From positions 1 through 35,346 of the forward strand of contig NZ_QUZU01000057.1 in the NCBI RefSeq assembly GCF_004682055.1: 35,346 nucleotides of DNA, read 5' to 3'. Under the pieces are notes generated by a model. The model saw nothing but the letters and a program-made list of their open reading frames with translations, ran no database searches and had not been told where the DNA came from. Position numbers and translations under genes: made by a program. The DNA is from Pseudomonas kairouanensis (GTDB taxonomy: Bacteria > Pseudomonadota > Gammaproteobacteria > Pseudomonadales > Pseudomonadaceae). Of this stretch, positions 23,592 through 31,823 are shown piece after piece; the first letter of the stretch is position 1; each line of letters begins with the position of its first letter.

Positions 23592-24716
23592 TTATTTGCG
23601 CGCTTTGAGGATGACGAATTTCGGTGTGGTGGCCACTTGTTCGACGCCCCGAAACAGGCGCGCCAGCTTGGTGTGATAACCCAAGTGGCGGTTGCCGACT
23701 ATATAGAGGGCGCCGCCGACCACCAGGGTTTCCCGAGCCTGCTGGAACATGCGCCAGGCGAGGAAGTCGCCGACCACCTGTTGCTGGTGGAACGGCGGGT
23801 TGCACAGCACCACGTCCAGTGAATGGGGCTCCTGGCCGGCCAGGCCATCGGCGGCGCGAAGGGTGACCTCGCGCTCACCCAGGGCGGCCTGCCAGTTCTC
23901 GGCGGCCGATTGCACGGCCATATAGGATTCGTCCACCAGGGTGTACTGCGCATCGGGGTTTTGCAGTGCGCTGGCGATCGCCAGTACGCCGTTGCCACAG
24001 CCCAGGTCGGCCACACGGGCACTGCCCAGGTTTTTCGGCAGGTGCGGCAGGAAGGCGCGGGTGCCGATGTCCAGGCCTTCGCGGCAGAACACATTGGCGT
24101 GGTTAAGCAGTTCGATAGCCGGGGTGTCCAGCGAGTAGCGGGTCGGGTAGGGCGAGACCGCGTTGGGGCGATCAGCAACGGTGGCGATCAACAGCCGGGC
24201 CTTTTTCACCGCCAGTGAAGCGTGCATCGGCCCAATATACTGCTCCAGCAGCTCCCCGGCGGCCCGTGGCAGGTGCTTGATCATGGCCCCGGCAATCACT
24301 TCGGCGCCCGGCGCCAGTTGGCCCTGCAAGCGGATCAGTTGTTCTTCCAGCAGCGCCAGGGTCTTGGGCACGCGAATCAGCACCCGGTCAAACGGCCCGC
24401 TCGGTACCTGGCTGGCGGGTATGAAGGCCACGGCATCAAAGGCTTTGCCGTTGCGCACCAGGTTTTTCTCCAGGCCCTGGGCCGCCAGGAACGAGTCGCC
24501 GCTGGACGTCACCTGCACCTGCCCTTCAAGGCTGGCCGCCAGCGCGCCGAAGCTGTCATTGAGCACCAGCACGCGGGTGTGGGCGTTCGGCTGCTGCTCG
24601 GCGAGGTGGCTGAGCAGGTACTCGTCGGCGGCATCGAAAGCTTGCAGCGGATCGTTATGTTGCTCTGGCTGGCGGATCAGATCGAGCTGGGCGAAGGGGC
24701 TTTCGAGCAGGGGCAT
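23592..24716 (-). CDS. rlmG: 23S rRNA (guanine-1835-N2)-methyltransferase RlmG
   Basis: SAM-dependent methylation of G1835 in 23S rRNA (E. coli numbering). The 374 residues compare with 378 in E. coli RlmG. The N-terminal half is a degenerate methyltransferase-like fold beginning MPLLESPFAQLDLIRQPEQ and DAADEYLL; the C-terminal catalytic half has SAM-binding VADLGCGNGVLAI and the adenine/guanine-specific motif LCNPPFHQQQ. The ATG at 24714-24716 is chosen for agreement with the family's length and start. In-frame codons 7 and 34 triplets upstream would add unrelated sequence. No strong ribosome-binding site favours any of them. Confidence 0.9.
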   Translation of the reverse strand: MPLLESPFAQLDLIRQPEQHNDPLQAFDAADEYLLSHLAEQQPNAHTRVLVLNDSFGALAASLEGQVQVTSSGDSFLAAQGLEKNLVRNGKAFDAVAFIPASQVPSGPFDRVLIRVPKTLALLEEQLIRLQGQLAPGAEVIAGAMIKHLPRAAGELLEQYIGPMHASLAVKKARLLIATVADRPNAVSPYPTRYSLDTPAIELLNHANVFCREGLDIGTRAFLPHLPKNLGSARVADLGCGNGVLAIASALQNPDAQYTLVDESYMAVQSAAENWQAALGEREVTLRAADGLAGQEPHSLDVVLCNPPFHQQQVVGDFLAWRMFQQARETLVVGGALYIVGNRHLGYHTKLARLFRGVEQVATTPKFVILKARK

Positions 24717-24881
24717 GGCGGGGGAGGCTCTGGTCATCGATGGGTGTTCGGCAAGGGCGTTCCCGGCCGAACCGTCTGAGTGAACTGCGAGGCGGGCCCC
24801 GTGGGGCTGCGTCAACACTCAGAATTGGCCGTAAATGTTACGTTTTTTTCGCTGGGATTACATGTGCTGTTTGCGCCGGTC

Positions 24882-25595
24882 TCAATCCAGGCAGCCCATT
24901 TTGGACGCGGCGAGCACGGCACCGATCTTGTTATTGACCCCCAGTTTCTTGAAGGTACTGCTGATATGGAAGCCCACCGTGCGTTCCGAGAGGCACAGGA
25001 TGGTGGCGATATCCGAGGCGGTCTTGCCCATGGCTGACCATTTGAGAATTTCCGTTTCTCGCGGCGTCAGCTTGCTGGCAGGTTTTACGCTGGGCTCGTC
25101 GGCAAACTTCAACGCGACAACGGCATGCATGGCATGACACAACCAGAGCACCTGGCCGGCCTTTTCATATAACTCCTGCGGTTTGACTTCCCCTTCGCCT
25201 CGACCCAGGGTCAGCATGCTGAACACACCCTGGAAGTCATGTACTGCCTGGGTCCACCCTAGGTGTACCCCATAGGTTTGGGCCAGGGCCCACAGGTTGG
25301 GCGAGGTATTGAAGGCTTTTTCCTCCCAGACGATGGGCAGCACGCACCGTTTGCAGTGGGCAACGACGGGGTCTACCTCGAAGAAGTGCGCCTGTTTGTA
25401 CAGTTTGTTCCATTCGTTTGGGTAGTTGTTGAGCTGAACAGGTTTTGTTTGGTTGTTGGGTAGTTGTGAACTCATTGTGAATGAACAGTATTGGAAGCCG
25501 AGTTCAAACGTGTGGTTAAGGACCATTTCAAAAACACTGGTGATCTCGTTCTCGCCTTCCAGCTTGGGGAGTCTTGTGTTGCGCCAGTTGATCAT
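24882..25595 (-). CDS. LuxR-type AHL-receptor solo
   Basis: Quorum-sensing-type transcription factor. The 237 residues have an autoinducer-binding domain (about 18-160) and a LuxR helix-turn-helix (about 175-235: LTPRETEILKWSAMGKTASDIA, SERTVGFHISSTFKKLGV). The acyl-homoserine-lactone pocket is intact: W62, Y66, D75, P76 and W90 are at exactly plus five to the W57, Y61, D70, P71, W85 of TraR/LuxR. The usual proline of the TxP segment is replaced by A117. No luxI synthase is within the window, so it behaves as a solo. A GGAG seven bases before the ATG supports the start. It is divergent from fpr. Confidence 0.9.
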   Translation of the reverse strand: MINWRNTRLPKLEGENEITSVFEMVLNHTFELGFQYCSFTMSSQLPNNQTKPVQLNNYPNEWNKLYKQAHFFEVDPVVAHCKRCVLPIVWEEKAFNTSPNLWALAQTYGVHLGWTQAVHDFQGVFSMLTLGRGEGEVKPQELYEKAGQVLWLCHAMHAVVALKFADEPSVKPASKLTPRETEILKWSAMGKTASDIATILCLSERTVGFHISSTFKKLGVNNKIGAVLAASKMGCLD

Positions 25596-25685
25596 TGGTA
25601 ACTCTCCATGGGGGTCTGCGTGACCTCGGGTACGTCCTCAAATCCCAAAGCTGCACGGAACTGAGTGTAGGACACAGGCTACAGT

Positions 25686-25709
25686 GCAAGAGGAAATTTT
25701 CGTTCTTGC
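25686..25709. promoter_or_regulatory. Inverted repeat, possible lux-type operator
   Basis: GCAAGA, twelve bases, TCTTGC: arms and total length (24) are close to lux-box geometry, and the site is about 90 bases upstream of the LuxR-type gene. The arms do not match the usual Pseudomonas CTGNNAG consensus, so assignment is weak. Confidence 0.3.
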
Positions 25710-25912
25710 GCAGCAGGGTTTAAGAAGCTTTCAACGGCACCATTAGTTAGCTTCGTAAGTAGTTGTTCGTTTTTTTACGGTTTTTTAGTGAGTTGAAGAC
25801 GCTGTAACGATCAACTAACAGTGTGGTTGTAGTAGTGGGTTCTGGGTTAATAGCGAATTGATTAGTGGTGCCATTAGGTTGCTATTACTCTGTGCTTGCG
25901 CGATGCCATTAC

Positions 25913-25925
25913 ACACCGCAGGTGT
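25913..25925. promoter_or_regulatory. Palindrome upstream of fpr
   Basis: ACACCGCAGGTGT is a perfect 5-3-5 palindrome, 53-65 bases upstream of the fpr ATG, hence around the promoter. Candidate operator for an unknown regulator. Confidence 0.3.
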
Positions 25926-25977
25926 TTGTGCGCGTCACTTTGAGGGACACTAGGGCACCTGTAGAACGGAGCCCCCC

Positions 25978-26754
25978 ATGACGGCCAGTGCTGAGAAATT
26001 TACCCGCCAGACCTTGCTCGATGTGCAATCGCTGACCCCCAGCCTGTTTACCCTGCGCACCACCCGCGACCCGGGTTTTCGTTTTACCGCAGGTCAGTTC
26101 GTGCGCCTGGGCGTGACCAAGGCCGATGGCAGCACGGTATGGCGCGCCTACTCCGTGGTGTCGTCGCCCTTTGACGAGTACCTGGATTTTTTCTCGATCG
26201 TGGTGCCTGGCGGCGAGTTCACCAGCGAGCTGAGTCGCCTGCGGGTGGGCGATACCTTGATGGTAGAGCGTCAGGCTACGGGTTTTTTGACCTTGAACCG
26301 CTTCGTCGACGGGCGCGACTTGTGGATGCTCGGCACCGGCACCGGCGTGGCGCCGTTCCTGTCGATCCTGCAGGACTTCGAGGTGTGGGAAAAATTCGAG
26401 CGCATCATCCTGGTGTACAGCGCCCGTGAAGCCAAGGAGCTTGCCTACCAGTCGCTGATCAAGGAACTGGGCGAGCGTGAATACCTGGCCGACTATGCGC
26501 ACAAGTTCACCTACGTACCCATCGTCACCCGCGAACAGCACCCCGGCACGCTGAACGGGCGCATCACCACGCTGATCGAAAACGGCGAATTGGAACGCGC
26601 CGCCGGCGTCGAGCTGACCCCGGAGCATTCCCGTGTACTGATTTGCGGCAACCCGCAGATGGTCGATGACACGCGCCAGTTGCTCAAGCAGCGGGACATG
26701 CAGTTGAGCCTGAGCCGACGGCCTGGTCAGGTGGCTGTGGAAAACTACTGGTAA
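25978..26754 (+). CDS. fpr: Ferredoxin-NADP reductase
   Basis: FAD enzyme exchanging electrons between NADPH and ferredoxin or flavodoxin, and in pseudomonads linked to iron release and oxidative stress. The 258 residues show FAD-binding RAYSVVSSP (about 56-64), the NADPH motif GTGTGVAPFLSILQD (about 119-133), LICGNPQMV and the terminal VENYW, typical of the bacterial short form. GGAG lies seven bases before the ATG. It is monocistronic, with a bidirectional terminator shared with mscL. In other Pseudomonas species the divergent neighbour is the LysR regulator FinR; here it is a LuxR-type gene. Confidence 0.95.
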   Translation: MTASAEKFTRQTLLDVQSLTPSLFTLRTTRDPGFRFTAGQFVRLGVTKADGSTVWRAYSVVSSPFDEYLDFFSIVVPGGEFTSELSRLRVGDTLMVERQATGFLTLNRFVDGRDLWMLGTGTGVAPFLSILQDFEVWEKFERIILVYSAREAKELAYQSLIKELGEREYLADYAHKFTYVPIVTREQHPGTLNGRITTLIENGELERAAGVELTPEHSRVLICGNPQMVDDTRQLLKQRDMQLSLSRRPGQVAVENYW

Positions 26755-26756
26755 TA

Positions 26757-26785
26757 AAAAAGGCGCCTCAAGCGGGCGCCTTTTT
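26757..26785. terminator. Bidirectional terminator between fpr and mscL
   Basis: AGGCGCC and GGCGCCT pair perfectly, flanked by an A-run on one side and a T-run on the other, so the hairpin works for both converging genes. Confidence 0.92.
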
Positions 26786-26800
26786 CAAACCGGCCTTGGC

Positions 26801-27217
26801 TTAAAGCGGTTTGTCGTTCTGTGCCTTGAGCAGATCACGGATCTCGCCCAGCAACACTTCTTCTTTGGTCGGCACCGGCGGCAGCTTGGGCGCAACGGCC
26901 TCTTCACGCTTGAGACGGTTGATCACCTTCACCCCCATGAAAATCGCGAATGCGACGATCAGGAAGTCCACCACGCTCTGGATGAATTTACCGTACGCCA
27001 GCACCACCGCCGGGATATCGCCCTGGGCTGCCTTGAGCGTCACCGCCAAATCGCCGAAGTCCACACCGCCGATCAGCAGACCCAGGGGGGGCATCACTAC
27101 GTCGCCTACAAACGAGGAAACAATTTTGCCGAAGGCGGCGCCGATGATGATACCGACGGCCATATCGACCACATTACCTTTGACCGCGAAGGCCTTGAAC
27201 TCACTGATCACGCCCAT
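26801..27217 (-). CDS. mscL: Large-conductance mechanosensitive channel
   Basis: Inner-membrane homopentameric safety valve opening under osmotic downshock. The 138 residues show the N-terminal amphipathic helix MGVISEFKAFAVKGNVVDMAVGIIIGAAFG leading into the first helix, FVGDVVMPPLGLLIGG, a second helix (VVDFLIVAFAIFMGVKVINRL) and the cytoplasmic bundle EEVLLGEIRDLL. Length is typical of the family. AAGGAA stands seven to eight bases upstream of the ATG. Single gene, convergent with fpr. Confidence 0.97.
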   Translation of the reverse strand: MGVISEFKAFAVKGNVVDMAVGIIIGAAFGKIVSSFVGDVVMPPLGLLIGGVDFGDLAVTLKAAQGDIPAVVLAYGKFIQSVVDFLIVAFAIFMGVKVINRLKREEAVAPKLPPVPTKEEVLLGEIRDLLKAQNDKPL

Positions 27218-27504
27218 AGGTTATTCCTTGTTACAGATGAGAAGGGTGGGACTCAGTGTAAGTCAGTCGTAGAGGGCTTGCGCGACACAACTGTTAACAC
27301 TGTTAGCTTTTATCGACACATTAAATCGCAAATAGTTTGCAAAGTGCCATCAATCGCGCGCGAATTACCCGCCATTTCAGTGGCTTACTACATTATTTTC
27401 TCAATGGGGTTGGTATGGCTTTTCTATTTATCTTCTGCGTCCTGGGTCACTAGCCTTTGGTTAGCACAACTGAATGTGCACTAAAAAAACCAGAGGAAAC
27501 CTCG
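27218..27504. other. Divergent region between mscL and katB
   Basis: 287 bases with both promoters. It carries a tandem repeat ACTGTTAAC-ACTGTTAGC (27290-27307). A stretch from 27303 onward is a poor match to the four-part OxyR pattern expected before katB. A 68-residue open frame at 27278-27484 starts without a ribosome-binding site and resembles nothing I know; I do not call it. Confidence 0.45.
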
Positions 27505-29046
27505 ATGAAAACCCCAATGAGCCGCGGGCCTGTTTCAGCGCGAAGTGCGCTGGTACTGGTGACTGCCAGCCTGCTTTCCCTGGCCGTACAAGCTGCCAAC
27601 CTGACCCGCGATAACGGCGCTGCGGTTGGTGATAACCAGAACTCGCAAACCGCCGGTGCCAACGGCCCGGTGTTGCTGCAAGACGTGCAACTGATCCAGA
27701 AGCTGCAGCGCTTCGACCGCGAACGCATCCCCGAACGCGTCGTGCACGCCCGTGGCACTGGCGCCCATGGCACTTTCACCGTGACCGATAACCTCAGCGA
27801 CCTGACCAAGGCCAAGGTGTTCGCAGCAGGCGAGGCCACGCCGGTGTTCGTGCGCTTCTCTGCCGTGGTCCACGGCAACCACTCCCCGGAAACCCTGCGT
27901 GATCCACGCGGTTTCGCCACCAAGTTCTACACCGCCGACGGCAACTGGGATCTGGTGGGCAACAACTTCCCGACCTTCTTCATTCGCGACGCCATCAAGT
28001 TTCCGGACATGGTCCACGCGTTCAAGCCGGACCCGCGTACCAACCTGGATGACGACTCCCGCCGCTTCGATTTCTTCTCCCACGTACCCGAAGCCACCCG
28101 CACCTTGACCGAGTTGTACTCCGACTCCGGCACCCCCGCCAGCTATCGGGAAATGGACGGCAACGGCGTGCACGCCTACAAGCTGATCAACGCCAAAGGC
28201 GAGGTGCATTACGTCAAGTTTCATTGGAAGAGCCTGCAAGGCATCAACAACCTCGACCCCAAGCAAGTCACCGAGGTGCAAGGGCGCGATTACAGCCACA
28301 TGACCAACGACCTGGTCACCCATATCAACAAGGGCGACTTCCCCAAATGGGACCTGTACGTACAGGTGCTCAAGCCTGAGGACCTGGCCAAATTCGACTT
28401 CGACCCGCTGGACGCCACCAAGATCTGGCCCGATGTGCCTGAGCGCAAAGTTGGGCAGATGGTGCTGAACCGCAACCCGGCCAACGTCTTCCAGGAAACC
28501 GAGCAAGTGGCCATGGCCCCGGCCAACCTGGTGCCGGGCATCGAGCCATCGGAAGACCGCCTGCTGCAAGGTCGGGTGTTTTCCTACGCTGACACCCAGA
28601 TGTATCGCCTGGGGGCCAATGCCCTGCAACTGCCGATCAACGCGCCACGGGTGACGGTCAACAATGGCAACCAGGACGGTGCCCTGAATACGGGCAAGAC
28701 CAGCAGCGGCGTGAACTACCAGCCGAGCCGTCTTGAACCACGGGAAGAGCCGCAAACCGCACGCTACAGCCAATCGGCACTGGCGGGCAGCACCCAGCAG
28801 GCGAAGATCCAGCGTGAGCAGAACTTCAAGCAGGCCGGTGATTTGTACCGTTCCTACAGTAAGAAAGAGCGACAGGACTTGATCGACAATTTCGGCGGCT
28901 CCCTGGCCACTACCGATGATGAGAGCAAGCACATCATTTTGTCGTTCCTCTACAAGGCAGACCCGGAGTACGGCACTGGCGTTGCCAAGGTTGCCAAGGG
29001 CGACCTGGCGCGTGTGAAGGCACTGGCCGCCAAACTCACCGACTAA
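27505..29046 (+). CDS. katB: Periplasmic catalase KatB
   Basis: Heme catalase destroying hydrogen peroxide, inducible in Pseudomonas. The 513 residues equal the length I recall for P. aeruginosa KatB. A signal peptide (cleavage near VQA, residue 30) exports it. The catalytic histidine is H81 (RVVHARGTGAHG), the active-site asparagine lies in DLVGNNFPTFFIRD (about 153), and the proximal heme tyrosine is in GRVFSYADTQMYRLG. It is a small-subunit clade catalase without the C-terminal flavodoxin-like domain. ATG 27505 follows AGAGGA (27492-27497); upstream in-frame starts would spoil the signal peptide. ankB follows after a REPIN. Confidence 0.96.
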   Translation: MKTPMSRGPVSARSALVLVTASLLSLAVQAANLTRDNGAAVGDNQNSQTAGANGPVLLQDVQLIQKLQRFDRERIPERVVHARGTGAHGTFTVTDNLSDLTKAKVFAAGEATPVFVRFSAVVHGNHSPETLRDPRGFATKFYTADGNWDLVGNNFPTFFIRDAIKFPDMVHAFKPDPRTNLDDDSRRFDFFSHVPEATRTLTELYSDSGTPASYREMDGNGVHAYKLINAKGEVHYVKFHWKSLQGINNLDPKQVTEVQGRDYSHMTNDLVTHINKGDFPKWDLYVQVLKPEDLAKFDFDPLDATKIWPDVPERKVGQMVLNRNPANVFQETEQVAMAPANLVPGIEPSEDRLLQGRVFSYADTQMYRLGANALQLPINAPRVTVNNGNQDGALNTGKTSSGVNYQPSRLEPREEPQTARYSQSALAGSTQQAKIQREQNFKQAGDLYRSYSKKERQDLIDNFGGSLATTDDESKHIILSFLYKADPEYGTGVAKVAKGDLARVKALAAKLTD

Positions 29047-29057
29047 CCGCCCCCCCT

Positions 29058-29158
29058 TGTAGGAGCAAGCTTGCTCGCGAAAAACGCATTGACGACGCGG
29101 GCTGACTGATAGCGCTGCGTTATCGTTGACCTTCTTCGCGAGCAAGCTCGCTCCTACA
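29058..29158. repeat. REP doublet (REPIN), TGTAGGAGC class
   Basis: Arms TGTAGGAGCAAGCTTGCTCG and the inverse ending GCTCGCTCCTACA enclose a spacer of about 45 bases; C-runs and G-runs flank it. It is a different REP class from the other five. It sits between katB and ankB, genes expected to form one operon. Confidence 0.88.
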
Positions 29159-29181
29159 GGGGGATAGAGAGGATCTGGATC

Positions 29182-29730
29182 ATGCGTATTTTTATTGGGG
29201 CGCTGCTGGTTTGCTGGTCGATCAATGCGCTGGCTGAACAGCCTCCTGCCGCTGATCCTGCGGCCATCAAGACACAATTGCAGGACTACTACTTCGACGC
29301 CGCCCGCCGTGGCGACCTCGACATGCTCAACACCTTTATCGACTCCGGCTACGCCCTCAACACCCAGGACAGCAAGGGCTACACCGCGTTGATTCTAGCG
29401 GCCTACCACGGCCAGGGGCCGTTTGTGGCCCGCCTGCTTGATGCCGGAGCCGACGCCTGCGTGCAGGACAAACGCGGCAACACCGCACTGATGGGCGCGA
29501 TCTTCAAGGGTGAGCTGAAAATCGCCCAGCGCCTGCTGGGCACCGACTGCAACCCCGACCAACGCAACGGTGCGGGGCAGACGGCCGCCATGTACGCCGG
29601 GCTGTTCAAGCGCGTCGAATTGCTGGATGAGTTGAAAGCCAAGGGCGCCGACCTCAACGCCGAAGACCCGGTCGGCAACAGTGCTTCACGCTTGGCCAGC
29701 GGTGAAATCCGGACCCCGGCGCCGCGCTGA
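29182..29730 (+). CDS. ankB: Periplasmic ankyrin-repeat protein AnkB
   Basis: Partner of KatB: in P. aeruginosa AnkB is needed for full KatB activity and peroxide resistance. The 182 residues begin with a signal peptide (cleavage near ALA, residue 18) and contain four to five ankyrin repeats, e.g. DSKGYTALILAAYHGQGPFVARLLDAGAD and DKRGNTALMGAIFKGELKIAQRLLG, with the typical GxTAL and LLxxGAD signatures. GAGGA (29168-29172) precedes the ATG at a good distance. The REPIN between it and katB may lower its level relative to the catalase. radA follows after 35 bases. Confidence 0.92.
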   Translation: MRIFIGALLVCWSINALAEQPPAADPAAIKTQLQDYYFDAARRGDLDMLNTFIDSGYALNTQDSKGYTALILAAYHGQGPFVARLLDAGADACVQDKRGNTALMGAIFKGELKIAQRLLGTDCNPDQRNGAGQTAAMYAGLFKRVELLDELKAKGADLNAEDPVGNSASRLASGEIRTPAPR

Positions 29731-29765
29731 GCTATCATCGCGGTTTTTCGGTTGGAGGTTCTCAA

Positions 29766-31133
29766 ATGGCAAAGGCCAAGCGCATGTACGGCTGCACGGA
29801 GTGCGGCGCGACCTTTCCCAAGTGGGCCGGCCAGTGCACCGAGTGCGGCGCGTGGAACACCCTGACGGAAACCATGATCGAAAGTGGTGGTGCGGCAGCG
29901 CCCACCGGGCGTGCCGGCTGGACCGGGCAGCAGGCGCAGATCAAGACCCTGGCCGAAGTGAGCGTGGAAGAGATCCCGCGTTTCTCCACCGCCTCCGGCG
30001 AGCTGGACCGTGTGCTCGGCGGCGGCCTGGTGGACGGCTCGGTGGTGCTGATCGGCGGCGACCCCGGCATCGGTAAGTCGACGATCCTGCTGCAAACCCT
30101 GTGCAGCATCGCCAGCCGCATGCCAGCGTTGTACGTCACCGGCGAAGAATCCCAGCAGCAAGTGGCTATGCGCGCCCGTCGCCTGGGCTTGCCCCAGGAC
30201 CAACTACGGGTCATGACCGAAACCTGCATCGAAAGCATCATCGCCACGGCGCGTATCGAAAAACCCAAGGTGATGGTGATCGACTCGATTCAGACGATTT
30301 TCACCGAGCAACTGCAATCGGCACCGGGCGGCGTGTCCCAGGTGCGTGAGAGCGCGGCGCTGTTGGTGCGCTATGCCAAGCAGAGCGGCACGGCGATCTT
30401 CCTGGTGGGCCATGTGACCAAAGAGGGCGCGCTGGCCGGGCCACGGGTGTTGGAGCATATGGTCGATACCGTGTTGTATTTCGAAGGTGAGTCCGATGGC
30501 CGCCTGCGTTTGCTGCGGGCGGTGAAGAACCGTTTCGGTGCGGTCAACGAGCTGGGCGTGTTCGCCATGACTGACCGGGGACTGAAAGAAGTCTCCAACC
30601 CCTCGGCGATTTTTCTGACGCGTGCCCAGGAAGAGGTTCCGGGCAGTGTGGTCATGGCGACGTGGGAAGGGACTCGCCCGATGCTGGTGGAAGTGCAAGC
30701 GCTGGTGGATGACAGCCACCTGGCCAACCCCCGGCGCGTGACCCTGGGCCTGGATCAGAACCGCCTGGCCATGCTGCTGGCCGTCCTGCACCGCCATGGT
30801 GGTATTCCGACCCACGACCAGGACGTGTTCCTTAACGTGGTGGGTGGGGTCAAGGTGCTGGAGACCGCGTCCGACCTGGCGTTGATGGCGGCAGTGATGT
30901 CCAGCTTGCGCAACCGGCCGTTGCCCCATGACTTGCTGGTGTTCGGTGAGGTGGGTTTGTCGGGTGAAGTGCGCCCGGTGCCCAGCGGCCAGGAGCGCTT
31001 GAAGGAAGCGGCCAAGCATGGCTTCAAGCGGGCCATCGTGCCCAAGGGCAATGCGCCGAAGGAGTCGCCGCCGGGGATTCAGATTATTGCGGTGACCCGC
31101 CTTGAACAGGCGTTGGATGCCCTGTTCGAATAA
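29766..31133 (+). CDS. radA: DNA repair/recombination protein RadA
   Basis: Branch-migration helicase-like ATPase acting with RecA on recombination intermediates. The 455 residues carry the N-terminal zinc finger (YGCTECGATFPKWAGQCTECGAWN, C10/C13/C24?/C27 spacing of the CxxC pairs), Walker A GGDPGIGKST (about 99-108), the RadA-specific KNRFG motif, and a C-terminal Lon-protease-like domain (about 275-455, with GLSGEVRPVPSGQERLKEA) used for oligomerisation. GGAGG at 29754-29758 supports the ATG. It may be cotranscribed with ankB. Ends before a REPIN. Confidence 0.97.
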   Translation: MAKAKRMYGCTECGATFPKWAGQCTECGAWNTLTETMIESGGAAAPTGRAGWTGQQAQIKTLAEVSVEEIPRFSTASGELDRVLGGGLVDGSVVLIGGDPGIGKSTILLQTLCSIASRMPALYVTGEESQQQVAMRARRLGLPQDQLRVMTETCIESIIATARIEKPKVMVIDSIQTIFTEQLQSAPGGVSQVRESAALLVRYAKQSGTAIFLVGHVTKEGALAGPRVLEHMVDTVLYFEGESDGRLRLLRAVKNRFGAVNELGVFAMTDRGLKEVSNPSAIFLTRAQEEVPGSVVMATWEGTRPMLVEVQALVDDSHLANPRRVTLGLDQNRLAMLLAVLHRHGGIPTHDQDVFLNVVGGVKVLETASDLALMAAVMSSLRNRPLPHDLLVFGEVGLSGEVRPVPSGQERLKEAAKHGFKRAIVPKGNAPKESPPGIQIIAVTRLEQALDALFE

Positions 31134-31152
31134 TCTGTAACACCACAAAACC

Positions 31153-31245
31153 AATGTGGGAGGGGGCTTGCTCCCGATAGCGGTGTGTCAGTCACACATA
31201 TATCGACTGACACTCCGCTATCGGGAGCAAGCCCCCTCCCACATT
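31153..31245. repeat. REP doublet (REPIN), GGGGGCTTGCTCCC class
   Basis: Left arm AATGTGGGAGGGGGCTTGCT, right arm its inverse; the spacer contains GTCAGTC and GACTGACAC, extending the cruciform. Sits between convergent radA and the PilZ gene. Flanks are also near-inverse (AACACCACAAAAC against GATTTGTGTTGTT, 11 of 13). Confidence 0.92.
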
Positions 31246-31262
31246 TTGATTTGTGTTGTTTG

Positions 31263-31631
31263 TCAGATCTCCAGCAGGGCCGCCAACTCCCGGTGCAGTT
31301 CTTCTTCATCACCCAGGTTCAACTCGATCAACCGGCGTAAATGGCTGATCGAGTCCAGATCAATGTGCTGGCACACAAACCCCAACTGCCCATGATCCTC
31401 ATGGGTCAGCCGTACTTGCATCTTGATGTGCACCTTGGGGTCCAGGCGTATGTCGACATCGAACGGCAACGCCTTGTTGCCCTTCCAGTCTTCAGGCCGC
31501 TGCACCAGCAAACCCTTTAACGACAAATCCACCAATTGCACTACCCATTCCCGACCGTTTTGCCGAAGTTCGGTTTTGGCGTCAAAGGCGATCCTGCGAA
31601 AACGGCGACGATCAGACGCTTGCTCGGTCAT
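31263..31631 (-). CDS. PilZ-domain c-di-GMP receptor
   Basis: Single-domain cytoplasmic protein predicted to bind cyclic di-GMP. In the 122 residues the two ligand motifs are complete: the arginine motif RRRFRR (8-13, RxxxR spacing) and DLSLKG (35-40, DxSxxG). A beta-barrel and a C-terminal helix (about 95-120) follow. Which process it controls is not visible; family relatives regulate motility or exopolysaccharide. AGAGGA lies eight bases before the ATG. It is an isolated gene, divergent from cstA. Confidence 0.9.
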   Translation of the reverse strand: MTEQASDRRRFRRIAFDAKTELRQNGREWVVQLVDLSLKGLLVQRPEDWKGNKALPFDVDIRLDPKVHIKMQVRLTHEDHGQLGFVCQHIDLDSISHLRRLIELNLGDEEELHRELAALLEI

Positions 31632-31805
31632 GGCGAAATCCTCTGTGGATAAAAGGATTGTAGCTATGAGCCATTATTGGGCATTTATTTCTGCTTTTTT
31701 CGCCCGCAGAAGGCTCTAGACCAACGTAGGGGGGTGGTCTTTAAGGCCAACAGCGCTAAACTCGGAGCGGCTGTCCTTTCTGTCCACCCTGGCTGGAATA
31801 TAAAA

Positions 31806-31823
31806 ATGAAAAATAATAATAGC
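31806..31823 (+). promoter_or_regulatory. Candidate Hfq/Crc ARN-repeat at the cstA start
   Basis: The start codon is followed by AAA AAT AAT AAT AGC: five successive ARN triplets containing AATAATAA, an AANAANAA match. Hfq with Crc binds such runs on the translation start of catabolite-repressed messages. Motif evidence only. Confidence 0.45.

Larger units (their letters stand above)
25596..25977. other. AT-rich divergent region between luxR-type gene and fpr
   Basis: 382 bases without a gene and markedly less GC-rich than the surroundings. It holds an inverted repeat GCAAGA/TCTTGC (25686-25709), two near-copies of CCATTAG(T/G)T(A/T)GCT (25740-25752, 25871-25883) with a shorter CCATTA at 25906, and the small palindrome at 25913-25925. 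Both promoters must lie here. Confidence 0.55.

Noticed and set aside
24717..24818. Longer N-terminus of rlmG from an upstream GTG
   Set aside because: Adds 34 residues absent from the family and no ribosome-binding site is seen; the 374-residue form matches the known length.
27303..27339. Possible OxyR site before katB
   Set aside because: Only partial agreement with the four ATAG/CTAT half-elements; too weak to annotate without conservation data.
27278..27484. Possible 68-residue gene in the mscL-katB gap
   Set aside because: No ribosome-binding site, no family resemblance, and the interval must hold the katB promoter.
27535..29277. A 580-codon open frame antisense to katB
   Set aside because: Overlaps the catalase whose catalytic motifs are intact; no homologous motif in the antisense reading.
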